64,000 nucleotides of DNA from Salinarchaeum sp. Harcht-Bsk1 (GCF_000403645.1 NC_021313.1:124001-188000), one strand, 5' to 3'; counted from the stretch's first letter, positions 24,917-34,808 are shown. The notes: generated by a model not told the origin, from the letters alone. Program-made: numbers and translations.

Positions 24917-25297
24917 ATGGCGAAAACCGCCCACACCGTCTCCACAGAAGGATTCAGCTCCGAGAATCACGTCCGCGACTTCGAACTGACGATCGACGCC
25001 ACGGGCGAGTCCGGACCCGACACGCTCGAGGTCCTCATCGCGGACTACGCCTCCTGTTACGTCCCCGCCCTGCGCGTGGCGAGCGAGCAGCGCGGCGCCG
25101 ACGACCTCGGCGAGGTCGCGATCGACGTGACCGGGGAACTCAACGACGACGACAAACTCGAATCGATCCACTTCGACGTGGAGGTCGACGCCGACCTCGA
25201 CGACGACACGGCAACGGCGATCGTCGAGCGAGCCAACGAGCTTTGCAAGGTTCACGACGCGCTGAAAGAGTCCCTGTACGCCGAGGTCGACCTGTAG
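24917..25297 (+). CDS. OsmC/Ohr-family peroxidase-like protein
   Basis: A 126-residue OsmC-fold protein, a thiol-dependent peroxidase family that detoxifies organic hydroperoxides. The two reactive cysteines expected of the family are visible: Cys47 in the helix start ADYASCYVPALRVA and Cys110 in NELCKVHDALKES. The N-terminal half forms the usual antiparallel sheet (HTVSTEGFSSENHVRDFELTID). It is somewhat shorter than typical OsmC (~140 residues) but complete. The ATG follows a CACTAACAACGAC stretch with a weak TATA-like element. Monocistronic context. Confidence 0.88.
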   Translation: MAKTAHTVSTEGFSSENHVRDFELTIDATGESGPDTLEVLIADYASCYVPALRVASEQRGADDLGEVAIDVTGELNDDDKLESIHFDVEVDADLDDDTATAIVERANELCKVHDALKESLYAEVDL

Positions 25298-25527
25298 CTA
25301 CGTCGCTTCGTCTCTGCGTCACTACCGATATACCCTATTCTCCGAAAGCACCGTCGAACTCGGGACTGCGGATGGCCTCGCCAGGATTCGAGTGGTCCGA
25401 CTTCGAGCGGTGACGGAGACCGGTTACCCGAGGAACTGGGCCAGGGGGACGTTCTCGAAGCCGAGTCTGGATCTACCTGGCGAGTCGGTCGTCGAAACCG
25501 CCAGAGAGAATAAACCGGCAGACTGCA

Positions 25528-27318
25528 TTGGCCCAGTCGTTCGTGTTCGTCGAGGATCCGTCGGCCGCGACGCTTTCCTACGCATTCGCGACGTTCGGCG
25601 TCGGCGTACTCACCGGATTCGTGGCGCGATACGCGTGGCGTCGACGCGACGTGCGCGGAGCGAGCTCGCTCACGGCATTGATGGCGGGTGTCTCGGTCTG
25701 GACGCTCTGTACTTCACTAGAGTTGCTCTCCGCGAATCGTGATTTGACGCTCGCCCTCGAGAGTGTCACGCTCGGTGCGACCGGCGTCGTCGTGATCGGC
25801 TTCGTGGGCGTCGCGGTAGAGATCAGCGGCAACGACGAGCTGCTGGACAAGCGGATCGTTGGACTGCTCTCGATCGAGCCGGTAGCGATCACGCTGCTGA
25901 CCGCGACGACCGACCTACATGGCCTCGTCTACCAGACGATCGAACCCGCGAGCAAGAGTCTCGACACGATCGATGTGACGACTGGGATCGCGTTCTGGCT
26001 ACACGTCGGATTCGCCTACGCACTCCTGGCGACTGCCCTGGCTCTCGTCTCGATTCAGATCATTCGTTCCACGGGCGTCTACCGACGCCAAGCGGCGACG
26101 GTACTGCTCGGTGCGCTCATCGCGATCGCAGGCAACGTGGTCAGGCTGTGGGGAAACGCATCGATCGACGCCGAGCCGATCGGATTTGCCGTCCTGGGAG
26201 GCCTCGTTGCCTGGAGTATCTGGCGCTACCAGCTGATCGATCTGGTGCCGATCGCCCGCGAGCAGGTCGTTGACACCCTCCCGGACCCCGTCGTCGTGCT
26301 CGACGAGCAGGATCGGATCACGGACCTCAACGAGGCCGGGATCACCTTGCTCGGTGAGAGCGAGGACGAACTGCTTGGCGCCGACTTCGACGCGGCGTTC
26401 CGCGCGTTCCCGAACGTGGTCGACACGTTCGAGGACGCGATGCAGACCCGTCAGGTCGTCAGAATCCACGTACGCGACGAAATCAAGGACTACGAGGTGC
26501 GGGTGGCCCCGATCGAGGACGAGCGAGGGACCACACGCGGGCGGATACTCCTCTTCCACGACGTGAGCGAGCGCGAGGTCAACCGACGCGAACTCGAACA
26601 CCAGAACGAGCAACTGGAGCGTTTTGCCAGCGTCGTCTCACACGATCTCCGGAACCCTCTGAGTGTGGCCGAGGGATACCTCGATCTGGCACGTGAATCC
26701 GGCGAGGGCGAGCACTTCGAGACCGTCGCGGAGGCCCACGATCGGATGCACGCGATCATTCAGGACGTGCTGACGATGGCCCGTGAAGGCACCAGCGTCG
26801 AGGAGACGTCCCCGGTCTCGCTACGGGCAGCCGCCGAGACTGCCTGGAGCCAGGTCGACACGGGGGACGCGGAACTCGTCGTCACCGAGGACCGCACGAT
26901 CCCCGCTGACGAGGACAGGCTGCAACGGCTCCTCGAGAACCTGTACCGGAATTCGGTGGAGCACGGCGCCGTCCCCGATCGATCCGGGGGCGACACCCTC
27001 ACCGTCAGGATCGGCCCGATCGGCGACGACGTGCGAACTCCCGCGGACGAGGAACGCGGTTTCTTCGTCGAAGACGACGGCGTCGGGATCCCCGAGGCAG
27101 ACAGGAGCAAGATCTTCGAACCAGGCCACTCCACTGGTAGCCAGGGCACGGGGCTCGGACTCTCGATCGTACGGAGCATCGCCGAGGGCCACGGCTGGTC
27201 GGTTCGGGCCACCAAAGCACCGGACGGTGGGGCCCGATTCGAAATCACGGACGTCCCGCCGATCGGTCCAGCGATGGCGGATCCGCAGTCCTCGGCGCCC
27301 GACGGTGCGCAACGCTGA
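25528..27318 (+). CDS. 7TM-PAS sensor histidine kinase
   Basis: A 596-residue membrane sensor kinase. Residues ~12-225 form seven hydrophobic helices of the haloarchaeal 7TM histidine-kinase N-terminal type. A PAS domain follows (~245-355: LPDPVVVLDEQDRITDLNEAGITLLGESEDELLGADF). HisKA has FASVVSHDLRNPLSVAEGYLDLARES with the phosphorylated His at residue 372, and the ATPase domain has RLLENLYRNSVEHG (N box), FVEDDGVGIPEADRSKIF (G1) and GTGLGLSIVRSIAEGHGW (G2). All catalytic boxes are intact. No response regulator is adjacent. The start is either TTG at 25528 or GTG at 25543, since no ATG fits. Confidence 0.88.
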   Translation: MAQSFVFVEDPSAATLSYAFATFGVGVLTGFVARYAWRRRDVRGASSLTALMAGVSVWTLCTSLELLSANRDLTLALESVTLGATGVVVIGFVGVAVEISGNDELLDKRIVGLLSIEPVAITLLTATTDLHGLVYQTIEPASKSLDTIDVTTGIAFWLHVGFAYALLATALALVSIQIIRSTGVYRRQAATVLLGALIAIAGNVVRLWGNASIDAEPIGFAVLGGLVAWSIWRYQLIDLVPIAREQVVDTLPDPVVVLDEQDRITDLNEAGITLLGESEDELLGADFDAAFRAFPNVVDTFEDAMQTRQVVRIHVRDEIKDYEVRVAPIEDERGTTRGRILLFHDVSEREVNRRELEHQNEQLERFASVVSHDLRNPLSVAEGYLDLARESGEGEHFETVAEAHDRMHAIIQDVLTMAREGTSVEETSPVSLRAAAETAWSQVDTGDAELVVTEDRTIPADEDRLQRLLENLYRNSVEHGAVPDRSGGDTLTVRIGPIGDDVRTPADEERGFFVEDDGVGIPEADRSKIFEPGHSTGSQGTGLGLSIVRSIAEGHGWSVRATKAPDGGARFEITDVPPIGPAMADPQSSAPDGAQR

Positions 27319-27344
27319 AACGACTGCCACCCCGAGCAACGCCC

Positions 27345-27896
27345 ATGACAGCCTGGACGGACCAGTTCGTGGGCGACCGGATGGCGGTCGACCGGGAGTT
27401 CACGGAGCGCGTCGCCGCATCGGAGTTCTCGAGCCAGGAGTGGGGAACGATCATGACTGCCGTGGAGTTCGAGATCGAGGATCCCGAGTCGCCCGAGCAG
27501 GCACGCGTCGTCGCCGATACGAGCAAGGTCGATCAGGTGCTCCCCGCGATCGAGTCGATGCGGGAGGGGATGGGCATGGGCGGCGCCCCCGGCGCGGGGG
27601 GTGGCGGGACGAACGCCGACGGACGCGAAGGCGGCGCCGGTTCGGGGAGCGGACTGTTCGGATCGATCAAGGACTCGCTCGGATTGGGCGGTGGCGGCGA
27701 CGAGGCCGATCACCGCGCCGAATCCGCCGCCGCACTCGCCGAGGAGTACGCCCAGCGGTTCCAGGAACACCTCGAAGAACACGGCAAGTGGACCCGCGCC
27801 TGCGAAGTCGCTGCCGCGACCGGCGACGCGTCGCGAGGCGAGCACGCCGAGGAATCGGGAGGCGGTGTAGGCAGCGCCGACGAGCAACCGGAGTAA
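27345..27896 (+). CDS. conserved haloarchaeal protein of DUF5799 type
   Basis: A 183-residue acidic protein. Residues 1-75 (WTDQFVGDRMAVDREFTERVAASEFSSQEWGTIMTAVEFEIEDPESPEQARVVADTSKVDQVLPAI) form a compact conserved-looking domain. Residues 78-120 are a glycine-rich disordered stretch. Residues ~122-160 (HRAESAAALAEEYAQRFQEHLEEHGKWTRACEVAA) are helical. I recognise this architecture as a haloarchaea-restricted family of unknown function. It starts 26 bp after the histidine kinase stop on the same strand, so the two may be co-transcribed. Confidence 0.75.
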   Translation: MTAWTDQFVGDRMAVDREFTERVAASEFSSQEWGTIMTAVEFEIEDPESPEQARVVADTSKVDQVLPAIESMREGMGMGGAPGAGGGGTNADGREGGAGSGSGLFGSIKDSLGLGGGGDEADHRAESAAALAEEYAQRFQEHLEEHGKWTRACEVAAATGDASRGEHAEESGGGVGSADEQPE

Positions 27897-28013
27897 CCGA
27901 TTCCCGACGCGAGTAGCCGTTTTTGCGAGTAGGGATCCGAATGCGCCAGCTGCTGCAGACGGCACCCGTGGATCGAATCGGGCTCGAGGAGCCGCACGTC
28001 GGCTGTGACCACG

Positions 28014-28066
28014 TACAACTCGATTACAGAACCCGATCCACAACTGCTTTAACGAATAGAGTTGTA
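28014..28066. promoter_or_regulatory. inverted repeat flanking the aldolase promoter
   Basis: TACAACTC (28014-28021) and its perfect complement GAGTTGTA (28059-28066) bracket the TATA-like CTTTAACG at 28047-28054. The distal arm ends at -57 and the proximal arm covers -19 to -12 relative to the aldolase ATG at 28078. A dimeric regulator bound to both arms would loop or cover the promoter. Confidence 0.5.
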
Positions 28067-28077
28067 TCGCCCACTAC

Positions 28078-28893
28078 ATGCGTCCCGGCATGGCATCCTC
28101 CCTGACCCGCGACGGCCGGACGATCGTCCTGGCACACGACCACGGACTCGAACACGGGCCCACGGGGTTCTCCGAAGTCCCCGAGCGCCTCGACCCCGAG
28201 CAGATCTTCGAGTTGGCGACCCACGACGCCGTCGGCTGCCTCGCGGTGCAGAAGGGCCTCGCGGAGACGTACCTGCCCTCCTACCCCGAGGTCGACGTCC
28301 TGTTGAAGTGCAACGGCACGAGCAACCTCTGGAGCGGCGAACCCTACTCGCCCCAGACCTGTTCGGTCGACTACGCCGCAGACCTCGGTGCTGCAGCGAT
28401 CGGCTACACCGTCTACCCCGGGAGCAACCACGAGCCCCGGATGACGACGGAGTTCAGCGAGGTCCAGGAGGCGGCGCGCGAGCACGACCTGCCGGTCGCG
28501 CTCTGGTCGTACGCCCGCGGGCAGCCGATCAAGCGAACCCGAACCGAGGACACGGTCGCCTACGCCGCTCGCATCGGCCTCGAACTCGGCGCGGACTTCA
28601 CGAAGGTGAAGTACCCCAGCAGCGAGGAGTCACTCTCCCACGCCGTCGACGCCGCAGCCGACGTGAACGTCCTGATGAGCGGCGGATCGAAGACCAACGA
28701 CGTCGAGTTCCTGGAGACGGTCGAGGGTGCGATCGACGCTGGCGTCTGCGGCCTCGCGGTCGGTCGCAACGTCTGGCAACGCGAGGAACCGGAAGCGATG
28801 CTCGACGCGCTCGAGCGGGTCGTCTACGAGGACGAGTCGGCGTCGGTCGCGGCCGAGTCGCTCGCGCCCGCAGCGGCATCGGGCGACGACTGA
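28078..28893 (+). CDS. archaeal class I (DhnA-type) fructose-bisphosphate aldolase
   Basis: A 271-residue enzyme that reversibly cleaves fructose 1,6-bisphosphate into dihydroxyacetone phosphate and glyceraldehyde 3-phosphate. Family marks: RTIVLAHDHGLEHGP at the start, GADFTKVKYPSS with the Schiff-base lysine (residue ~180), NVLMSGGSKT and AGVCGLAVGRNVWQRE for phosphate binding. The related DhnA enzyme making a dideoxyhept-ulosonate precursor of aromatic amino acids has a different opening motif, so the aldolase is favoured. Start ATG at 28078; ATGs three codons apart give some uncertainty. The promoter has a TATA-like element and an inverted repeat. Confidence 0.87.
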   Translation: MRPGMASSLTRDGRTIVLAHDHGLEHGPTGFSEVPERLDPEQIFELATHDAVGCLAVQKGLAETYLPSYPEVDVLLKCNGTSNLWSGEPYSPQTCSVDYAADLGAAAIGYTVYPGSNHEPRMTTEFSEVQEAAREHDLPVALWSYARGQPIKRTRTEDTVAYAARIGLELGADFTKVKYPSSEESLSHAVDAAADVNVLMSGGSKTNDVEFLETVEGAIDAGVCGLAVGRNVWQREEPEAMLDALERVVYEDESASVAAESLAPAAASGDD

Positions 28894-28935
28894 GCGCGGG
28901 GCGCCGGCTGGGCGGCGGTCGACGACGTCGCTCGG

Positions 28936-28989
28936 AGCGACGATTTTCCACAGAGTGACGATTGTGGACAGAGCGACGATCTAGCGCCG
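28936..28989. repeat. 18-bp tandem repeat between convergent genes
   Basis: AG(C/T)GACGAT begins at 28936, 28954 and 28972, exactly 18 bp apart; units 1 and 2 also share the tail ending in CACAG/GACAG. It lies in the 139-bp gap between the stops of the aldolase and leuB. No gene or obvious terminator is seen there. Confidence 0.5.
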
Positions 28990-29032
28990 GGGACGATCGA
29001 GTAACCCCCCACTGTGACGCGGGTTCGATTCC

Positions 29033-30013
29033 TCAGAGCCGGTCGATCACGGCAGCCGTCACGTCCTGCGTGTTCGCGTCGCCACCGAGGTCGGGCGTTC
29101 GCGGGCCCGCCGCCAGCACGTCCTCGACCGCGGAGCGAACCTTCGCCGCCTCGTCGCCGTACTCGAAGTGCTCGAGGAGCATCGCCGCCGAGAGGATCAT
29201 CGCCGCGGGATTCGCGATGCCCTGCCCGGCGATGTCCGGCGCAGAGCCGTGGACCGGCTCGAACAGCGCGTTCTCCTCGCCGACGTTCGCCGACGGGAGC
29301 AGTCCGAGCCCACCGACCAGCCCCGCCGAGAGGTCGGAGAGCATGTCGCCGGCGAGGTTCGGGCAGATGACGACGCCGTACTCCTCCGGGCGCTGGACGA
29401 GGTGCATCGCGAGAGCGTCCATCAGCGCCGTTTCGTAGTCCATCCCGAACTCCTCGCCGACCTGCTCGGCCACCTCGAGGAAGAGGCCGTCCGTCTGGCG
29501 CATCACGTTGGCCTTGTGTGCGATCGTCACGTGCTCGAAGTCGTTCCGGCGAGCGTACTCGAAGCCGTACTCGGCGATATCGCGGGAGGCATCCTCCGTC
29601 ACGACGCGTGTGAGCGTCCGGACGCCGTCGGTGATCTCGCTCTCGATGCCGGTGTAGACGCCCTCGGTGTTCTCCCGGATGAACACGATGTCTGCGTCGG
29701 GCTGGAGTGCTTCCAGACCGGGGTAGGAGCGTGCGGGGCGGACGTTCGCGAAGGAACCGACGACCGACCGGAGCGGCAGGATGACGTCCGCGGCGGTCTC
29801 ACCCGCGGCGCCGAACAGCGTCGCGTCCGCGTCGGCGGCCAGTTCGCGGGTCTCCTCGGGGAGCGCCTCGCCAGTCTCTGCCGCGACGGCGTCGCCGGCC
29901 TCGCCCTCGACGAAGTCGAAGTCGACGGGCAGCGCCTCGAGCACCTCGACGGCTGCGGGCGTGACTTCCTGCCCGATGCCGTCGCCGGGAATCACCGCGA
30001 TTTCGTGAGTCAT
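29033..30013 (-). CDS. leuB: 3-isopropylmalate dehydrogenase
   Basis: A 326-residue NAD-dependent enzyme for the third step of leucine synthesis, oxidative decarboxylation of 3-isopropylmalate to 2-oxoisocaproate. Motifs: [85 protein letters not shown] (metal-binding Asp) and [32 protein letters not shown]. The ATG at 30013 begins [10 protein letters not shown]. It is the last gene of the leucine cluster by function but is separated from leuD by two unrelated genes, one on the opposite strand, so it must use its own promoter. Confidence 0.94.
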   Translation of the reverse strand: MTHEIAVIPGDGIGQEVTPAAVEVLEALPVDFDFVEGEAGDAVAAETGEALPEETRELAADADATLFGAAGETAADVILPLRSVVGSFANVRPARSYPGLEALQPDADIVFIRENTEGVYTGIESEITDGVRTLTRVVTEDASRDIAEYGFEYARRNDFEHVTIAHKANVMRQTDGLFLEVAEQVGEEFGMDYETALMDALAMHLVQRPEEYGVVICPNLAGDMLSDLSAGLVGGLGLLPSANVGEENALFEPVHGSAPDIAGQGIANPAAMILSAAMLLEHFEYGDEAAKVRSAVEDVLAAGPRTPDLGGDANTQDVTAAVIDRL

Positions 30014-30189
30014 GCGTACGGGGAGATGGCGGTGGACGGAAAGTGGTTCGGTTTTTCCACACGCCGATACTGCACGGCCGTCGGCGCTCGTGGGAGGCAG
30101 GCCCGGCAAGTGGAGCAACGGCCGGGGCCATCGAGCCCACCGATCACCGGGACCAGCGGGTTTTTCGGGCAGGTCAGCAAGCACGGCGC

Positions 30190-31713
30190 ATGGCGAGCAC
30201 CTGGCATCCCGTCGAACTCGACTTCGAGGCGACGGATCCGCCTGCGAATCCGTACGGCGAGGAACTCCTCGACCTGCGACTGGAGCACGAATCGGGAGCG
30301 ACCCACACCGTGCCGGGCTTCTGGGACGGCGGCGACGTCTTCCGCGCCCGGTTCGCACCGCCGGAGCTGGGCACCTGGACCTGGGAGACGATCACCGACG
30401 ACCCCGGGCTCGAAGCGACGGGGTCGTTCGACGCCACACCGGGCGACGTCGGAGCGCCGATCCACGATCACGGCTACCTCCGCGCCGGCGAACGCGCACT
30501 CCGCCACGCGGACGGCACGCCATTCTTCTGGCTGGCGGACACCGCCTGGACCGCGAGCACCCGCGCGACGACCGACGAGTGGGAGAAGTACCTCGATCAC
30601 CGCGTCGAGCAGGGGTACAACGTCGTCCAGGTGAACGCACTCCGGCAGCACGACGGGTCCCGCCCGCACGACCGGATTCCGTTCGAGGACTGGGACCTTT
30701 CGCGGCCGAACCACGACTACTTCCAGCACCTCGACGACCTGGTCGCGATGGCCCACGGACGCGGCGTCGTTCCGGCACTCGTCGCCCTCTGGTTCGACTA
30801 CGCTGGTGCGAACCCCGACTGGGGCATCCCGGAGGAACGCCGCAACGAGCACTCCCCGGAACAGGCCCGTACGCTCGGCCGGTATCTCGGGGCACGGTAC
30901 GGTGCCTACGGGGCCGCATGGCTCGTCTCCGGTGACTCTCACGTCGACGAGTCGTCCTTGCCAATCTACCGTGCAGCCGGCGAAGTACTGGGCGAGGCCT
31001 GCCAGCACCCGCTTCGGACCGCCCATATGCCCGGCGGACAGAACACGCCTACAACGCTCAACGACGAAGCCTGGCTCGACTTCCACATGTACCAGTCGGG
31101 TCACACGCACGACCTCACCGTCCCGAAGCGACAGGCCCGGGTGAACCGTGGACTGCACCCAGCCCGGCCGGTCCTGAACGGAGAGCCTGCCTACGCCGAC
31201 ATGCGGGCGTACGCCGACGAAACCGTGCTGGAACGCGAGACCGTCCGGGCTGCGGGCTGGCTCAGCGTGCTCGCAGGCGCGAACGCCGGCGTGACCTACG
31301 GCGCGCACGGTGTCTGGCCGTGGCACCGCGCGAGCGACACCTTCGAGTCGGCCGAGTTGTGGGGCGAACCGAAGCCCTGGGACGAGGCGCTGTCGCTGGC
31401 GAGCGGTGACGACTACGCCCGGATCGCTGACGTGCTCTCCGCACGCGCTGCCGAGTCGCTCTCGCCCCGGCCGGACCTGCTCGCCGACGCCGACGAGACC
31501 GAGGCGGCTGCGGTGACCCCGGACGCGGTGCTCGTCTACCTCGGCGAGGGCCGGGCCATCGAACTCCAGGACGCGCCGCCGCTCGACGCCGTTAGCTGGT
31601 ACGATCCCGCCACGGGCGAGACGGCCGACGCCGCTACGACGAACGCGGCCGGCGACCTCGAGGTAGCGACACCGCCGTTCGGTGGGGACGCGGTGCTGCT
31701 CGGAACTCGATAG
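30190..31713 (+). CDS. DUF4038/DUF5060 glycoside hydrolase-like protein (apiosidase type)
   Basis: A 507-residue protein. Residues 1-95 form a beta-rich N-terminal domain of the DUF5060 type ([41 protein letters not shown]). Residues ~105-420 are a TIM-barrel DUF4038-like domain: [57 protein letters not shown] and NGEPAYADM. The C-terminal part ([15 protein letters not shown]...[12 protein letters not shown]) is the putative collagen-binding-type beta domain. Related GH140 enzymes release apiose from plant pectin; the substrate here is unproven. Lacking a signal peptide, it probably acts in the cytoplasm. It interrupts the leucine cluster on the opposite strand. Confidence 0.82.
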   Translation: MASTWHPVELDFEATDPPANPYGEELLDLRLEHESGATHTVPGFWDGGDVFRARFAPPELGTWTWETITDDPGLEATGSFDATPGDVGAPIHDHGYLRAGERALRHADGTPFFWLADTAWTASTRATTDEWEKYLDHRVEQGYNVVQVNALRQHDGSRPHDRIPFEDWDLSRPNHDYFQHLDDLVAMAHGRGVVPALVALWFDYAGANPDWGIPEERRNEHSPEQARTLGRYLGARYGAYGAAWLVSGDSHVDESSLPIYRAAGEVLGEACQHPLRTAHMPGGQNTPTTLNDEAWLDFHMYQSGHTHDLTVPKRQARVNRGLHPARPVLNGEPAYADMRAYADETVLERETVRAAGWLSVLAGANAGVTYGAHGVWPWHRASDTFESAELWGEPKPWDEALSLASGDDYARIADVLSARAAESLSPRPDLLADADETEAAAVTPDAVLVYLGEGRAIELQDAPPLDAVSWYDPATGETADAATTNAAGDLEVATPPFGGDAVLLGTR

Positions 31714-31765
31714 GTGCCGGTCGGACCAGATCGGCGAGTGGTACGCGCGCCGCGATCGACGACGG

Positions 31766-32215
31766 CTACTCCTCGACGGTCGTCTTGATCACGGTCGCCG
31801 GCCGGGCGGTCAGCCGGAGCACGCGATCGGTCACGCTTCCGAGCAGCGCGCGGTACTCCGCGGGCCGGTGCTTCGTACCAAGCACGATCAGATCGACGTC
31901 GGCGTCGTCGGCGTACTCGACGATCGTCCGGGACGGCGTTCCGTGCCGCATCGCGCTCTCGACCTCGACACCCGCGCTCGCCGCTCGGTCTCGGATCTCC
32001 TCGATCGCTTCCTCGCCGACCTCCTCGAGGCCGTGTTCGGGGCCTTCGGCCTCGTCGACGTACTCGTCGCCGCTGTAGGCGGAGTAGACCGTCTCGTCGA
32101 CCACGTAGAGGACGTGCAACGTCGCGCCGGTGTCCGCTGCGAGGTCGATCGCGTGTGTGGCAGCGTCGGTCGACGCCTCGGTACCGTCGGTCGCGAGGAG
32201 GATCCTGTCGTACAT
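31766..32215 (-). CDS. universal stress protein, UspA family
   Basis: A 149-residue protein with complete Usp fold: MYDRILLATDGTEASTDAATHAIDLA, LHVLYVVDE, RTIVEYADDADVDLIVLGTKHRPAEYRALLGSVTDRVLRLTARPATVIK. The G-x2-G-x9-G(S/T) ATP-binding motif normally expected near the end is modified to GTKHRPAEYRALLGSVT, retaining most small residues, so nucleotide binding remains possible. The ATG at 32215 gives the standard length. It lies between leuD and leuB on the same strand as the leucine genes, but has no evident link to that pathway. Confidence 0.9.
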   Translation of the reverse strand: MYDRILLATDGTEASTDAATHAIDLAADTGATLHVLYVVDETVYSAYSGDEYVDEAEGPEHGLEEVGEEAIEEIRDRAASAGVEVESAMRHGTPSRTIVEYADDADVDLIVLGTKHRPAEYRALLGSVTDRVLRLTARPATVIKTTVEE

Positions 32216-32351
32216 CACCTGACGGTACGAGCGCCCTCCGATTAAGAGTGGGTGTGACTCTCGGTGAGTGAGAGGACGCCAGGAACGGATCGACACGTCG
32301 CCAGTAACAGGGGACGCGAATCCCCAGCGCGTAGGCGTTCGAATCGCCGAT

Positions 32352-32996
32352 TCAGAGGTACGGCAGCGCGTCGGCCGTCTCCTGAATCGCATTCTGGTTG
32401 GCCTTCATCAGCGCCGTCGTGTCCCAGATGCCCTCCACGAGGGCCTGGCGCTGGGCGTCGTCGACCTCGACGTCCACCGTGGTGTCGCCGTAGGTGACGG
32501 TCTCGGCGGCGACGTCGACGTCGATGTCGCCGTCGGGGTTCTCCTCGACCCAGTCCTGCAGGTCGGCGATCGTCTCGCCGTCGGCGGTGACGGTGGGCAG
32601 CCCCAGCGCGAGACAGTTGCCCGCGAAAATCTCCGCGAAACTCTCGCCGATGAACGCGTCGATGCCCCAGCGCATCAGGGCCTGCGGGGCGTGCTCGCGG
32701 GAGGAGCCACAGCCGAAGTTGTCGTTGACGACCATGATCGAGGCGTCCTGGAAGCGCTCCTCGTTCATCGGGTGTTCCTTTGGCTCGTCATCGTCGTCGA
32801 AGCGCAGGTCGAAAAAGGAGAACTGGCCCAGCCCGTCGAAGGTGACCACCTTCATAAACCGCGCCGGGATGATCTGGTCGGTATCGACGTCGTTGCCCCG
32901 GATCGGGACGCCAGAGCCGGAGACGTGCTCGACCGAGGGGATGTCCTCGGTTGCGTCGCGGCCGCTCTCGTCGGGACCGTCGCCGTTCGCGCTCAT
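32352..32996 (-). CDS. leuD: 3-isopropylmalate dehydratase small subunit
   Basis: A 214-residue small subunit of isopropylmalate isomerase, which with LeuC converts 2-isopropylmalate to 3-isopropylmalate. Core motifs are [16 protein letters not shown] near residue 34, [36 protein letters not shown] (substrate-binding swivel domain), and [12 protein letters not shown]. An acidic N-terminal extension of about 28 residues precedes the core, as is common for haloarchaea. The start overlaps the leuC stop by 4 bp (ATGA), so the subunits are translationally coupled. Confidence 0.94.
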   Translation of the reverse strand: MSANGDGPDESGRDATEDIPSVEHVSGSGVPIRGNDVDTDQIIPARFMKVVTFDGLGQFSFFDLRFDDDDEPKEHPMNEERFQDASIMVVNDNFGCGSSREHAPQALMRWGIDAFIGESFAEIFAGNCLALGLPTVTADGETIADLQDWVEENPDGDIDVDVAAETVTYGDTTVDVEVDDAQRQALVEGIWDTTALMKANQNAIQETADALPYL

Positions 32997-34414
32997 GCCA
33001 GGGGCACCTCCTTCATCTCGCGGACGTCAGAGACTTCCCCGTTGATCGCCGCCGCGGCGACCATTCGCGGGTTCATCAGGACGGTCCGCCCGTTCTTGGA
33101 GCCCTGGCGGCCGACGAAGTTCCGATTCGAGGAGGAGGCACAGGCCTCGTCGCCTTCGAGCTGGTCCTCGTTCATGCCGAGACACATCGAGCAGCCCGCG
33201 TTGCGCCACTCGAAGCCGGCGGCCTCGAAGACGTCCTTCAGTCCCTCTTCCTCCGCGGCGCGCTGGACGCGCTGGCTACCGGGCACGACGAAGGCGCGCA
33301 CGTCCTCGTCGACCTCGCGGTTCTTGACGATTCGCGCGGCGCGACGCAGGTCGGGTAGGCGAGCGTTCGTACAGGAGCCGAGGAACGCCACGTCGATGTC
33401 GTATCCGTTCATCGTCTCGCCGGGTTCGACGCGCATGTGCTCCTGGGCGCGTCGGGCGGTGTCCTGCTTCGCTTCGGGGAGGTCCTCCGGCGCGGGAATC
33501 GGATCGTCGATGCCGATGCCCTGCCCGGGCGTGGTGCCCCAGGTGACGACGGGGTCCAGCTCGCTTGCGTCGATCTCGACGACGTCGTCGTACTCGGCGT
33601 CAACGTCCGAGCGGATCGACTCCCAGTAGGGCTTCAGTTCGTCGTACTGCTCGGGGTGCTCCTGGAAGTAGTCGGTGTCCTGCAGCCACTCGTAGGTGGT
33701 CTCGTCCGGGTTGAGGTAGCCCGCCCGGGCGCCACCCTCGATCGTCATGTTGCAGATCGACATCCGGCCTTCCATGTCGAGGTTCTCGATGGTCTCGCCG
33801 GCGTACTCGTACACGTAGCCGACGCCGCCCTCGGTGCCGAGGCGGCGGATGATCTCGAGGATGATGTCCTTGGCCTCGACGCCCTCCTCGAGTTCGCCGG
33901 TGACCTCGATCTTCCGGACCTTCTGTTTCTCCATCGCGATAGTCTGGGTCGCGAGCACGTCCCGGATCTGGGAGGTGCCGATCCCGAAGGCCAGCGCGCC
34001 GAACGCGCCGTGAGTCGAGGTGTGGGAGTCGCCACAGACGATCGTCTTGCCGGGCTGGGTGATCCCCTGCTCCGGGCCGATGACGTGGACGATCCCCTGG
34101 TCGCCGCTGTCGGGATCCGAGAATTCGATGCCGGCCTCGCGGACGTTCTCCTCGAGTTCGGCCATCATCCGCTCCGCGGCGTCCTCCTTGTAGGGACGTG
34201 ACTGGTCGGCCGTCGGCACGATGTGGTCGACGGTCGCGTGGGTCAGGTCCGGCCGCGCGACCTCGAGGCCGCGCTCCTGGAGCATCCCGAAGGCCTGCGG
34301 GCTCGTGACCTCGTGGATGAGGTGCAGCCCGACGAACAGCTGGTCCTGCCCGTTCGGCAGCGTGGTGACCTTGTGCTGGTCCCAGACCTTGTCGTAGAGC
34401 GTGCCCTCACTCAT
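32993..34414 (-). CDS. leuC: 3-isopropylmalate dehydratase large subunit
   Basis: A 473-residue aconitase-family enzyme carrying the [4Fe-4S] cluster of isopropylmalate isomerase. Motifs: [84 protein letters not shown] with the first cluster Cys, and [13 protein letters not shown] with the C-x2-C pair. All three cluster ligands are present. Length is normal. Start overlaps the end of the upstream small orf by 8 bp; stop overlaps leuD by 4 bp. Confidence 0.95.
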   Translation of the reverse strand: MSEGTLYDKVWDQHKVTTLPNGQDQLFVGLHLIHEVTSPQAFGMLQERGLEVARPDLTHATVDHIVPTADQSRPYKEDAAERMMAELEENVREAGIEFSDPDSGDQGIVHVIGPEQGITQPGKTIVCGDSHTSTHGAFGALAFGIGTSQIRDVLATQTIAMEKQKVRKIEVTGELEEGVEAKDIILEIIRRLGTEGGVGYVYEYAGETIENLDMEGRMSICNMTIEGGARAGYLNPDETTYEWLQDTDYFQEHPEQYDELKPYWESIRSDVDAEYDDVVEIDASELDPVVTWGTTPGQGIGIDDPIPAPEDLPEAKQDTARRAQEHMRVEPGETMNGYDIDVAFLGSCTNARLPDLRRAARIVKNREVDEDVRAFVVPGSQRVQRAAEEEGLKDVFEAAGFEWRNAGCSMCLGMNEDQLEGDEACASSSNRNFVGRQGSKNGRTVLMNPRMVAAAAINGEVSDVREMKEVPLA

Positions 34415-34781
34415 CCGTTGCCTCGTCAGCTACGGCGTCGGATTCCGTCGTGCCGGCGTGCTCCGCGCCGCGCTCGAAGGTCGCGTTCGCACCGGTCTCG
34501 CTCGGTGCCTCGTGGTCGACGTCCTCCATGATCTCGTCCTCCTCGGGATCGGGGGCGGTCGCGGGCTTTCCACCGTCGGATCTGCGATCCGACGAGGATC
34601 GCCGTCCAGAGGCCGGCTCACCCCCGTCCGCAGCGACGCTGGGGCCGCGGCCGAAGATGGAGCCGAAAGTGGTGTTCCGATCCGGGTGGGTGTGGTCGAC
34701 GCCCCCCATGGATCGGTTGGCGCTGTCTGTGCTGCTGTCGGATTCTGTCGTGCGTTTCTCGGTCGGTGTATCGGGTGTCAT
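34407..34781 (-). CDS. conserved acidic protein between ilvC and leuC, internally repeated
   Basis: A 124-residue, highly acidic and probably disordered protein. Two related blocks are visible: [28 protein letters not shown] (about 27-54) and [23 protein letters not shown] (about 87-109), both reading VDH-x-x-P followed by TF and a (F/E)RG box. I do not recognise a characterised family. It sits inside the operon, 27 bp after ilvC and overlapping leuC by 8 bp, so it is co-expressed with branched-chain synthesis genes and may help the isomerase or its Fe-S cluster; that is inference only. Confidence 0.75.
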   Translation of the reverse strand: MTPDTPTEKRTTESDSSTDSANRSMGGVDHTHPDRNTTFGSIFGRGPSVAADGGEPASGRRSSSDRRSDGGKPATAPDPEEDEIMEDVDHEAPSETGANATFERGAEHAGTTESDAVADEATDE

Positions 34782-34808
34782 CGGTGGGATTGTGTCGGTA
34801 GCTGGGTA

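Noticed and set aside
30010-31326. 438-codon minus-strand frame upstream of leuB
   Set aside because: It is antisense to the DUF4038-like gene, which has recognisable domains and its own start.
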